Shown: positions 1 through 5,996 of the stretch, piece by piece
How positions within the stretch are numbered: the stretch's first letter is position 1
Layout: the number at the start of each line of letters is the position of its first letter
DNA from: Nitrososphaera sp. UBA217
GTDB taxonomy: Archaea; Thermoproteota; Nitrososphaeria; Nitrososphaerales; Nitrososphaeraceae
DNA length: 11,714 bases
Direction of reading: 5' to 3'
Assembly (NCBI GenBank): GCA_002501845.1
Contig: DAOL01000040.1
Coordinates: 1,147-12,860, forward strand
Made by a program: the position numbers and the translations under genes
The notes under the pieces: model-generated
Seen by the model: only the letters and a program-made list of their open reading frames with translations
What the model was told of the DNA's origin: nothing
Databases searched by the model: none

Positions 1-151
1 AGTCGACCCGTTTGGTGTAGTGCTCGCCGATATGGGGCAGCGAGAGGGCGTCGAGGTGGTTGAGATCGATAAATCGCGAGTGCAGCAGGTTAGAAAGTCA
101 TTACCCCTTCTTAAAAGTCGCCGGACAGACGTGTACAGATTATCGTACTAG
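1..151 (+). CDS. Nitrilase/carbon-nitrogen hydrolase family protein, C-terminal part (partial)
   Basis: The frame opens before the window and is read from base 2, giving 49 residues that end at TAG 149-151. It begins VDPFGVVLADMGQREGVEVV and continues with an EID...V...R..LPLLKSRR.DVY pattern. This matches the C-terminal end of the nitrilase superfamily (omega-amidase, N-carbamoylputrescine amidase and relatives), where the last strands read 'DPxGxvla..g..EGv...eID...v..vR..lP.l..RR.dlY'. The catalytic Glu-Lys-Cys residues lie upstream, outside the window, so the substrate cannot be told. Its stop overlaps the stop of the convergent gene at 148-288 through a shared CTAG. Confidence 0.75.
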   Translation, partial: VDPFGVVLADMGQREGVEVVEIDKSRVQQVRKSLPLLKSRRTDVYRLSY

Positions 152-288
152 TACAACAACGCCAGATGGTGGTCATTGTGAGAAGTCTTCCACTCGATCT
201 TGCATTCACGCTTGTCAAGAGGGCACAGGAACCTCTCTCTGCAATATTCGCACATGTGTGCATGATCGCTGTACATCATCATTTTCAT
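148..288 (-). CDS. 46-aa Cys-rich putative zinc-binding protein
   Basis: A short frame on the minus strand encodes 46 residues from ATG at 288 to TAG at 148-150. It starts MKMMMYSDHAHMCEYCRERF and has four cysteines, C13-x2-C16 and C22-x6-C29, plus several histidines (H9, H11, H37, H40, H41). The arrangement suggests a small zinc-binding domain, but I recognise no named family. The in-frame codon TAA seven codons upstream limits extension; starts at M3, M4 or M5 are possible. It lies 60 nt downstream of the topoisomerase stop on the same strand, so it may be read from the topA transcript, and it ends in a CTAG shared with the nitrilase-family gene. Support is the Cys spacing and the tight fit between neighbours; no homology search was possible. 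Confidence 0.55.
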   Translation of the reverse strand: MKMMMYSDHAHMCEYCRERFLCPLDKRECKIEWKTSHNDHHLALLY

Positions 289-348
289 TCGACGTTGGTT
301 TTCTTATTACGTTAGTGGGAGGATCTTAGCGAAGCTTACTATGGAAAA

Positions 349-2391
349 TCATTTCTTTCTTGCAGGGCACTGCATGTTGATGCAGATTTTCCACTGCTTT
401 GCCCGCCTTGCAAAAACTACTCCAATGATGGGCCAGCCGCAGTCGGGACATGCCTTGCGTGCCGTCCGTATCAAACCTTTTTGCGGCAAGGGCGCGGTGG
501 CTTTGCAGCCGGCAGAATAATTCGAGCAGCCGACAAACCTCTTTTTTGTTTTGTACGATCGTATCATTCGCAGCTGCCCCTTCTTGCACACCGGGCATGG
601 GCCGATCGTTGCGGCCTGCGCGTTGTCGGCAAACGCGGCGTCGCCTATCAGCTCCCCAATGTCGACCTCTTTTTCCATAAATGCCGCGAGCGATTCTACC
701 AACTTGTCTACCGACAGCTCTATGACTGAAATACTTTCAACAGAGCCTTGTTCCACCTTTTCCAGTTGCTCCTCCATAGACCTCGTCAGCTCTATTGACA
801 CTATGGCCGGTACGAACATTCTCATAGAGTCAATGACTGCAAAGCCGAGGTCTGTCACCTCGATCCCGCGTCTGCCAGGAGCAATGTAGTTTCGCTTGAA
901 CAAAGTGGCGATGATATCTGCCCTTGTAGCCTTTGTTCCGATCTGCTCTTGTTCCATCTTTGCAAGCAGACTCGCCTGATTGTAACGGTGGGGTGGTTGC
1001 GTAAACTTTTCCTCCATCTCCACACCCAGATTCTTTACCCAATCGTCTTTGTGAAGCTCCGGGAGTTCCCGCTGCTCCAGCCTGACGTACGGCTTGTAAA
1101 AAATCATCCAACCTTCGTAGACTGGCGTCCTGCCTTCAGCCTTGAAGATGTAGCCGTTCACGTCTATCTTAACGTCAGTGTGCTGACTGACTGCTGGATC
1201 GCCAAACGTCGCGAGGAATCTTTTCACGATAAGGTCATACACTTTGAACTCAAGGCCGCTCAGTTTCTGCCGCGGCGCAACACCTGTGGGATAAATCGCG
1301 GGGTGCGCAGGGTCTGTCATCTTTCCTTCATTTGGCATAAGGCGATCCCTTGAGAGGAGCATTGACGTCAGCTTACCATAAGATCCGATCTTTGACAGAC
1401 CGGAAATTATTTTACCATACACTATTGAAGGCGGCAGCTTTTGGCTCGATGTTCGTGGATATGAAATTAGTGCTTGAAGGTACAATTTCTCCGCTATCCC
1501 AAGCGTGTAACCGGGACCAAGCCGAAACAGCCTGTACGCCTCACGCTGCAAGTCGCCGATGTTAAATGGCGTTGGTGCTCGGAGCAGCACCTTGTTTTCA
1601 GCGTCATCGCTTACGGCCCCGTCCTTCCCAATGCATGCGCTTACGATTGATTTGGCTTCAACCAGTGTTTCAACTCTTGGTTTCTCGTATTGCGCAGAAA
1701 ACGCCTTCCCATTTTTTTCAAATTGCGCAGCTACTGTCCAATAGGGGTCGGGAACGTGTAGCCTGATTTCTAATTCCCTGTCGACTGCAAACGCAAGGGT
1801 CGGTCCCTGCACCCTGCCAATCGAGAGGTTGCGGTATCTTCTGGCTGTCTTGAGCGACTGGGCAAGTGCCCTTGACAAGTTGACGCCGTAAATGAAATCA
1901 AGCATGTGACGCGACCGTCCAGCCTCTGCAAGGCCGCTGTTTGGTTTCACAAGGTTGGCGAACGATTCCCTAATTTCGTCGTCAGTCAGAGTTGAGAATT
2001 TTGCTCGTAGCGCTTTTTCATACTTGCCGCCACACGCGTACTGCAAAATGCTATGGCCTATCACTTCGCCTTCTTGGTCGTAGTCGCATGCGTGTACAAA
2101 TACCGACGCGTCTTTTGCAACATCAGAAATAACCCTGATCGCTCTAGCCACCCTTGGGTTCTTGACATTTGGCGCCCACTCTAGATCAAGCACTGGATAG
2201 ACGCTTCTGTTCCTAGTCGTATCGGCCACACCGTAAAGGTGGCCAAGCGCCGTGCAAACTTTGTATTGCCGCCCATCACTTGTCACGTCAAAAACCGAAA
2301 TGCCTGCCGGCCTTGATTCCCTTGCGTCGCCAAGCGCCTGCGCGATCCTCCTTGCAGCATCAGGCTTTTCGCAGACAACAAGCGTGTACAA
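349..2391 (-). CDS. topA: DNA topoisomerase IA (archaeal topoisomerase I)
   Basis: A 680-residue type IA topoisomerase, which relaxes negatively supercoiled DNA by passing one strand through a transient break held by a 5'-phosphotyrosine. The Toprim domain is at residues 1-130, with E8 (CEKPDAA) and the acidic D103-Y-D105-Q-E107-G-E109 metal-binding motif. The core includes GRVQGPTLAFAVDRE at 192-206, the active-site Tyr311 in SYPRTS with R313, and the HPAIYPT motif at 363-369. The C-terminus has two four-Cys zinc ribbons: C599/C602/C622/C629 and C648/C651/C670/C675. No helicase domain is present, so it is not a reverse gyrase. The start is TTG at 2389-2391: an in-frame TAA lies seven codons upstream and no ATG gives the correct frame, while a TATA-like TTAATATG about 27 nt upstream fits a leaderless message. 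The assignment is secure; only the start codon is unusual. Confidence 0.95.
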   Translation of the reverse strand: MYTLVVCEKPDAARRIAQALGDARESRPAGISVFDVTSDGRQYKVCTALGHLYGVADTTRNRSVYPVLDLEWAPNVKNPRVARAIRVISDVAKDASVFVHACDYDQEGEVIGHSILQYACGGKYEKALRAKFSTLTDDEIRESFANLVKPNSGLAEAGRSRHMLDFIYGVNLSRALAQSLKTARRYRNLSIGRVQGPTLAFAVDRELEIRLHVPDPYWTVAAQFEKNGKAFSAQYEKPRVETLVEAKSIVSACIGKDGAVSDDAENKVLLRAPTPFNIGDLQREAYRLFRLGPGYTLGIAEKLYLQALISYPRTSSQKLPPSIVYGKIISGLSKIGSYGKLTSMLLSRDRLMPNEGKMTDPAHPAIYPTGVAPRQKLSGLEFKVYDLIVKRFLATFGDPAVSQHTDVKIDVNGYIFKAEGRTPVYEGWMIFYKPYVRLEQRELPELHKDDWVKNLGVEMEEKFTQPPHRYNQASLLAKMEQEQIGTKATRADIIATLFKRNYIAPGRRGIEVTDLGFAVIDSMRMFVPAIVSIELTRSMEEQLEKVEQGSVESISVIELSVDKLVESLAAFMEKEVDIGELIGDAAFADNAQAATIGPCPVCKKGQLRMIRSYKTKKRFVGCSNYSAGCKATAPLPQKGLIRTARKACPDCGWPIIGVVFARRAKQWKICINMQCPARKK

Positions 2392-2414
2392 ACATTCAAT
2401 TTTGCAATTTTACT

Positions 2415-2422
2415 CATATTAA
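2415..2422 (-). promoter_or_regulatory. Putative TATA box for topA
   Basis: TTAATATG on the minus strand, centred about 27 nt upstream of the TTG start of topA. That is the spacing expected between an archaeal TATA box and the first base of a leaderless mRNA, and it supports the TTG start. The match to a TATA consensus is weak. Confidence 0.4.
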
Positions 2423-2483
2423 CCCGATCATTTAGAGACTACACAATGCCCATGATTCTTCTGCTGCAACCGTAATCAAGCTA

Positions 2484-2490
2484 TTTATAA
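2484..2490 (+). promoter_or_regulatory. TATA box for the thiolase-DUF35 operon
   Basis: TTTATAA, centred 27 nt upstream of the ATG at 2514. This is a good archaeal TATA box and predicts transcription starting at or next to the start codon, so a leaderless message. No Shine-Dalgarno sequence is seen before the ATG. Confidence 0.6.
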
Positions 2491-2513
2491 TACAAAACGC
2501 CAATTTTCATGAG

Positions 2514-3683
2514 ATGACTAACAGTAAAGTCTGCGTTCTTGGCGCCGGAAGCACAAAATATGGAAAATTGAATGAAAACATCATCGAGATCGCACTAAAT
2601 GCGGCCAAGGATGCCATCGAGTCAGCCGGGATCACCCCAAAGGAGATCCAGGCCGGTTACATCTCGAATGTATTCGGGGTTGCCGACAAGCAGGTCCACA
2701 TGGCGCCCGTCATCATGAGCAACCTTGGCATCTCCCACGTTCCTGGGCTTACAATTGAATCAGCGTGTGGCTCAGGCTCTGTAATGTTTAGAGAAGCGTA
2801 CGCCAACGTAGCGGCTGGCTTTTACGACTGTTTGCTTGCGCTTGGGGTTGAAAAAGTAACGCACACAGGCACGGTGCACAGCACGACTTTGTTCTCCTAT
2901 TGCTCTGATTTTTTTTATGAAGGTGGCAACGGCGCGTCTTTCCCCGGGCTTTTTGCTTCTATGGCTCGCGCATACATGAACACGCACAAGGCAACCGAAG
3001 AGGATCTGGCAAACGTCGCGGTTAAGAACCACGACAACGGCCTCTTGAACCCAAAGGCGCACGTGCACAAGAAAATCACAGTAGATGACGTTTTGAAGTC
3101 GCCGGTTGTTGCTTCGCCATTGAAATTACTTGACTGCTGCCCGTTCTCTGACGGTGCTTCCGCGACAATCCTCTGCAGCGAAGAGTTTGCAAAAAAAAGC
3201 GGCAGGCCATACATGGAGGTAATCGGCTCTGGCAGAGGCGCTTCGCCGGCAGCTGTTCAAGACAGAGAAGACATTACCACGATCCCGAGTACAGTGGCTG
3301 CGGCAAGGCAAGCTTACAAGATGGCCGGCGTGACCCCGAAGGACATCAACTTTGCAGAAGTGCATGATTGTTTCACGATTGCAGAGATCATCGACATTGA
3401 AGATCTTGGATTTTTCCCCAAGGGTAAGGCTGCCCACGCGGTCAGGGACGGAGCCACGCGCCTCAAGGGCGAAATTCCAGTCAACCCATCTGGCGGATTA
3501 AAGGCAAAGGGTCATCCGATCGGCGCAACAGGTGTCGGCCAGGTAGTTGAAGTGTTTGAGCAATTCACGGGCAAAGCCGGAGAGCGCACCGTGCCAGACG
3601 CCAAGATCGCACTTACACACAACTTTGGTGCCACGGGCGCGAGCGCCGCGGTCCATATATTCAGAAAAGTTGACAGGAAATGA
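2514..3683 (+). CDS. Thiolase family protein (acetyl-CoA C-acetyltransferase, archaeal/SCP2 type)
   Basis: A 389-residue thiolase, normal length for the archaeal family. Thiolases condense or cleave acetyl-CoA units through an acyl-cysteine intermediate. The nucleophile is Cys85 in ESACGSGS. Further active-site motifs are EVHDCFTIAE (His284) and NPSGGLKAKGHPIGATG (326-340 region, His334). The last motif is HNFGATGASA (369-378), lacking the second Cys of classical biosynthetic thiolases, as is typical of the SCP2-like archaeal branch. The stop overlaps the start of a DUF35 gene (ATGA, 3680-3683); this pairing is common in archaea, where thiolase, HMG-CoA synthase and DUF35 proteins form a complex that channels acetoacetyl-CoA. 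No HMG-CoA synthase is in the window. In thaumarchaea such enzymes may serve mevalonate synthesis or acetoacetyl-CoA cleavage in the 3-hydroxypropionate/4-hydroxybutyrate carbon-fixation cycle; the sequence does not decide which. Confidence 0.9.
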   Translation: MTNSKVCVLGAGSTKYGKLNENIIEIALNAAKDAIESAGITPKEIQAGYISNVFGVADKQVHMAPVIMSNLGISHVPGLTIESACGSGSVMFREAYANVAAGFYDCLLALGVEKVTHTGTVHSTTLFSYCSDFFYEGGNGASFPGLFASMARAYMNTHKATEEDLANVAVKNHDNGLLNPKAHVHKKITVDDVLKSPVVASPLKLLDCCPFSDGASATILCSEEFAKKSGRPYMEVIGSGRGASPAAVQDREDITTIPSTVAAARQAYKMAGVTPKDINFAEVHDCFTIAEIIDIEDLGFFPKGKAAHAVRDGATRLKGEIPVNPSGGLKAKGHPIGATGVGQVVEVFEQFTGKAGERTVPDAKIALTHNFGATGASAAVHIFRKVDRK

Positions 3684-4069
3684 TGGAGAAATTGTCAGCG
3701 CAGGAAAGCACTCATCAAAAATTCATCGAGGCTGCGAACAGGAGAAAGATACTTTCGCACAAATGCACGAATTGCGGCCACCTGATGTTGGAGACGGTGC
3801 TCTTTTGCGAGAAATGCTCTGGCAGCAAGTTCGAGCACGCAGAGCTTGAAGGCACCGGAACAGTGGTTACATATACAATCCAGGCAGTTGCGCCTGAGGG
3901 CTTTGAGGACGCCGGTTCGTATGCATGGGTCGTATTCAAGATAGACAATTCTCAGTTGAGAGCATCAGGATTTTTGCCAGGTATCAAGACCCCTGCGGAG
4001 CTGCCGATAGGCACCCGGGTGAGAGTGGCAGGCTTTGATCCTAAGCATGGCCTGATGCTCAAGAAATAG
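3680..4069 (+). CDS. DUF35 Zn-ribbon/OB-fold protein, thiolase partner
   Basis: A 129-residue protein with an N-terminal helix (residues 1-26), a rubredoxin-like zinc ribbon (C29-x2-C32 and C43-x2-C46, with the CTNCGHLMLETVLFCEKCSG pattern) and a C-terminal OB-fold (about 55-129, starting ELEGTGTVVTYTIQ). This is the standard DUF35 (OB-fold nucleic-acid/acyl-CoA-binding-like) architecture. In archaeal thiolase/HMG-CoA synthase complexes, the DUF35 subunit binds acyl-CoA and bridges the two enzymes. Its ATG overlaps the thiolase stop by four bases, which indicates translational coupling and a shared operon. The first codon could also be the second Met (MME). The zinc ligands are all present. 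A structural or scaffolding role with the upstream thiolase is the best reading. Confidence 0.88.
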   Translation: MMEKLSAQESTHQKFIEAANRRKILSHKCTNCGHLMLETVLFCEKCSGSKFEHAELEGTGTVVTYTIQAVAPEGFEDAGSYAWVVFKIDNSQLRASGFLPGIKTPAELPIGTRVRVAGFDPKHGLMLKK

Positions 4070-4102
4070 TGCCTGTATGTAATACTGCACACCTAACTTT
4101 CT

Positions 4103-4110
4103 CTTATATC
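4103..4110 (+). promoter_or_regulatory. Putative TATA box for the C2H2 protein gene
   Basis: CTTATATC lies about 27 nt upstream of an in-frame GTG at 4133 and about 33 nt upstream of the ATG at 4139. It would give a leaderless or nearly leaderless transcript and separates this gene from the thiolase operon. Confidence 0.45.
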
Positions 4111-4138
4111 CTCAACACGCGTCTCTACCATCGTGTAC

Positions 4139-4312
4139 ATGTTTGAATCCAAGGTTTACGAATGCCAATCTTGTAGCCAGTTCTTCTTCTTCAAACTAGA
4201 TGCCGACGATCACACAAGCAAGACTGGCCACGCCAAATTCAAGGTGACTGATTGGACGTCACCGGCACAGCCGTCGCCTAGGATTAACAGGGCCGGCAAG
4301 ACACCGATCTAG
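4139..4312 (+). CDS. 57-aa single C2H2-type zinc finger protein
   Basis: A short frame encoding 57 residues, from ATG 4139 to TAG 4310-4312. It contains one zinc-finger-like unit near the N-terminus, YECQSCSQFFFFKLDADDH, with C9-x2-C12 and H26-x4-H31, followed by a polar, Pro-rich tail. Tiny proteins with a single C2H2-like finger of this kind are common in thaumarchaea. They may bind DNA, RNA or protein, and the target is unknown. An in-frame GTG two codons upstream (4133) sits at the ideal distance from the TATA-like CTTATATC and could be the real start, adding two residues. It has its own putative promoter and follows the DUF35 gene by 69 nt on the same strand. Confidence 0.65.
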   Translation: MFESKVYECQSCSQFFFFKLDADDHTSKTGHAKFKVTDWTSPAQPSPRINRAGKTPI

Positions 4313-4358
4313 CGTAGCAGCAGTCGCACGTTTTGTAAAAAACTGTCAAGGAAACTTC

Positions 4359-4364
4359 TCTTAT
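4359..4364 (+). promoter_or_regulatory. Putative TATA-like element for the 54-aa Zn-ribbon gene
   Basis: CTTATT, centred about 27 nt before the ATG at 4388, within a T-rich stretch. It is similar in form and position to CTTATATC upstream of the preceding small gene. The match is weak by itself; the repeated spacing is the support. Confidence 0.35.
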
Positions 4365-4387
4365 TCCAGTTATTGCAGGCTGCTAGT

Positions 4388-4552
4388 ATGCTATCGGCGG
4401 ACGTAGTTTGCGGCAAGTGCGGCTCAATCATTTATCAGATGCGAATGCTCAAGTCAGTCAAAGACGCATTGCGAGCGACAAACAGCCACTGCGCCGTGTG
4501 CGGCGCAGCACTCAATCCCGGCGACTTTGCTATCGCTGTTAACAAGCGCTAG
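4388..4552 (+). CDS. 54-aa zinc-ribbon protein
   Basis: A 54-residue frame from ATG 4388 to TAG 4550-4552. It has two Cys knuckles, C8-GK-C11-G and C35-AV-C38-G, separated by a probable helix (residues 17-32), so it is a minimal four-Cys zinc ribbon. The sequence between the knuckles is charged and helical and there is no further domain. I do not recognise a named family. It follows the C2H2 gene on the same strand after a 75-nt gap. Its stop is shared as a CTAG palindrome with the convergent membrane protein gene. The Cys pattern and the packed gene arrangement make it likely to be real; the function is unknown. Confidence 0.65.
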   Translation: MLSADVVCGKCGSIIYQMRMLKSVKDALRATNSHCAVCGAALNPGDFAIAVNKR

Positions 4553-5157
4553 TTCAGGCGGTCGTGCTTGCGGAAGCCACCATAGTATGCGAGCGCCGCG
4601 ATCGCTATTGCAACCAAATACCACAGGGGTACCACAAAGCTGCCAACGTCTATTGCGCCTAGGTGCATCGAGGTCCAGTCTGTCGATTGCATCAATAGCC
4701 TACCTTTCGGATCACTCTCAAGCGGCACGGCCCACCTGTTGACAAACCACGCAAAATCTTCGACAACTATCGCTGTGATGAGGTTGGCAATGCCCACGAA
4801 TGCCGCTTTGACACGCTTATGCCGGCCAAGCAGCTTGAATAACATGTCATCCCACAGCGCGGCAAAGCTGATGAGAACAAAGATGAAAAGCATTGGAAAT
4901 AGATGATACTGATACATGTTTCCAATAATCGGCTCAGTCTCCCTGCTTCTGTCGAAATTCGAATCGGTGACCACGACCTCTCCGTTTGAAATCTGGAGCG
5001 CCGGGTCCTTGATGTAATAGTATTCGAGGTGGGCAAAGCTGATACCAAACACGACTCCAATGATCGCGGTTGAGATGAACTCGATCTTGCGCGCACCAAG
5101 ATGTCTCGCAATGTGCTCTCTCTTTGAGAGACGATTGCGATCCTCGTCTGCCACCAT
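4549..5157 (-). CDS. Hypothetical membrane protein with about four transmembrane segments
   Basis: A 202-residue protein with a charged N-terminus (residues 1-24, rich in Arg/Lys/Glu) and about four hydrophobic segments: 26-43, 83-103, 116-138 and 168-192. A polar loop of about 40 residues lies between the first two segments. A second loop, around 139-167, carries EDFAWFVNRW at the membrane edge and QSTDWTSMH. Acidic and aromatic residues next to or inside the third segment could form a metal or ligand site, but I recognise no family. The tail is basic (FRKHDR). It is transcribed away from the ESCRT-III gene, and a palindromic CTTTTAAAG 25-33 nt upstream of its ATG is a good TATA candidate. 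Its stop overlaps that of the 54-aa zinc-ribbon gene. Confidence 0.8.
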   Translation of the reverse strand: MVADEDRNRLSKREHIARHLGARKIEFISTAIIGVVFGISFAHLEYYYIKDPALQISNGEVVVTDSNFDRSRETEPIIGNMYQYHLFPMLFIFVLISFAALWDDMLFKLLGRHKRVKAAFVGIANLITAIVVEDFAWFVNRWAVPLESDPKGRLLMQSTDWTSMHLGAIDVGSFVVPLWYLVAIAIAALAYYGGFRKHDRLN

Positions 5158-5181
5158 CTCGACTATGTATATTGTGTATCA

Positions 5182-5190
5182 CTTTTAAAG
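5182..5190 (-). promoter_or_regulatory. TATA box for the membrane protein gene
   Basis: CTTTTAAAG, a perfect palindrome around TTTTAAA, centred about 28 nt upstream of the ATG at 5157 on the minus strand. The spacing predicts a leaderless transcript. Confidence 0.5.
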
Positions 5191-5214
5191 ATACAATTTT
5201 TTTCGTAGCTTAGC

Positions 5215-5221
5215 TTTATAG
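5215..5221 (+). promoter_or_regulatory. Putative TATA box for the ESCRT-III gene
   Basis: TTTATAG, about 70 nt upstream of the ATG at 5287. If used, transcription would start near 5243-5246 and leave a leader of about 40-45 nt, unlike the leaderless arrangement of most genes here. Two in-frame TAG codons immediately before the ATG (5281-5286) rule out an upstream start. Confidence 0.45.
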
Positions 5222-5286
5222 CAGCTTTTGGTGCATAGACGTCAACACAGGGAGTTTTCCAGCTTTGCTTAGCGGATTGGTAGTAG

Positions 5287-5892
5287 ATGGCAGGAGGAGA
5301 CAAGCGCCAGCAATTCATGAGCCAGATCACCAAGGCAACCGGCGTAGTCTATAACCAACTTGGACGTCTCACGATGCTCGAGAAAAAGCTTGCGTCAATA
5401 GAGGCGTACTACTTCGAGCAGATAACCTCGAACATCAAGTCGGGCAACAACAGCCGTGCCAAGATGCTCGCAACTGAACTGAGTAACTTGAGAAGGCTGC
5501 GCCGAAGTACGCAACACACTAACATCGCGCTTGAGGCTATAGTGATCCGGTTCAGTACAATAAACGAGTTCGCTATGATCCTCGACACCATCGACCCGAC
5601 GATTGATATGATAAAGGGAATCCAGACGGAGCTGAGCAAGGTGATCCCAGCTGCCAGTGTGGCACTCTCCGAGGTCTCAACGGTGACCACGGACCTGCTG
5701 CTAAACGTAAACGTCAAGGCAGACGCCAGGATCTCGACTCCTGTGGACGCAGACGCCCTTTCAATCCTTAATGAGGTCGAGGGCATGCTGGAGAACGAGG
5801 CAAAAGCCAAGCTCCCCGAGGTGCCAAGCAACATCCCTACTCAAAAGCACGGAGCGCCTGCCGAAGAGACAAGGGTATTGGTTGAAAGCTAG
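5287..5892 (+). CDS. cdvB: ESCRT-III/Snf7-like cell division protein (CdvB family) with MIM2-like tail
   Basis: A 201-residue, largely helical protein with the features of archaeal ESCRT-III (CdvB) proteins. A basic N-terminal helical hairpin spans about residues 5-95, including LGRLTMLEKKLASIEAYYFE and NLRRLRRSTQHTNIALEAIVIRF. Further helices occupy 95-135, and an acidic C-terminal helix is at 153-172. CdvB proteins polymerise on the membrane at midcell and constrict it during division, and are remodelled by the Vps4-like ATPase CdvC. Residues 176-184, LPEVPSNIP, resemble the proline-rich MIM2 motif that binds the MIT domain of Vps4/CdvC. Neither cdvA nor cdvC is in the window, so this is probably one of the dispersed CdvB paralogues. 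No winged-helix extension is visible. Two TAG codons directly before the ATG fix the start as the most upstream possible. Confidence 0.82.
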   Translation: MAGGDKRQQFMSQITKATGVVYNQLGRLTMLEKKLASIEAYYFEQITSNIKSGNNSRAKMLATELSNLRRLRRSTQHTNIALEAIVIRFSTINEFAMILDTIDPTIDMIKGIQTELSKVIPAASVALSEVSTVTTDLLLNVNVKADARISTPVDADALSILNEVEGMLENEAKAKLPEVPSNIPTQKHGAPAEETRVLVES

Positions 5893-5906
5893 ACAATAGT
5901 TGACTT

Positions 5907-5932
5907 ATTGGTCAAGCCCAAGTAGGGCCAAT
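5907..5932 (+). terminator. Possible hairpin after the ESCRT-III gene
   Basis: A stem of GCCC (5916-5919) with GGGC (5925-5928) around the loop AAGTA, extended by ATTG (5907-5910) pairing with CAAT (5929-5932) after a bulge. It lies 15 nt past the stop. There is no strong T-run directly after it, so termination is uncertain. Confidence 0.25.
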
Positions 5933-5943
5933 CGTACCCTTAG

Positions 5944-5959
5944 TGAAAAATATTTTACA
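5944..5959. promoter_or_regulatory. Near-palindrome upstream of the HTH/ATP-cone gene, possible operator
   Basis: TGAAAAATATTTTACA reads as a palindrome with one mismatched pair, around a perfect AAAATATTTT core. It lies directly upstream of the TATA-like TTTTAA (5967-5972), where an archaeal regulator could affect TFB/TBP binding. It resembles the near-palindrome at 8361-8379. AT-rich palindromes also arise by chance. Confidence 0.35.
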
Positions 5960-5965
5960 AAGTAG

Positions 5966-5972
5966 TTTTAAT
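5966..5972 (+). promoter_or_regulatory. TATA-like element for the HTH/ATP-cone gene
   Basis: GTTTTAATC contains a TTTTAA core about 28 nt upstream of the ATG at 5997. An in-frame TAA at 5985-5987 prevents any longer N-terminus, so a leaderless transcript starting near the ATG is likely. Confidence 0.45.
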
Positions 5973-5996
5973 CATTTACCTTGATAACGGGGTGCA

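Noticed and set aside
60..598. Open frames at 60-329 (+) and 326-598 (-)
   Set aside because: The first overlaps the better-supported nitrilase tail and the antisense 46-aa gene and has no domain pattern; the second is an out-of-frame shadow of the topoisomerase C-terminus.
949..1766. Several plus-strand open frames opposite topA
   Set aside because: They lie antisense to a well-supported topoisomerase with conserved motifs throughout and show no recognisable protein features.
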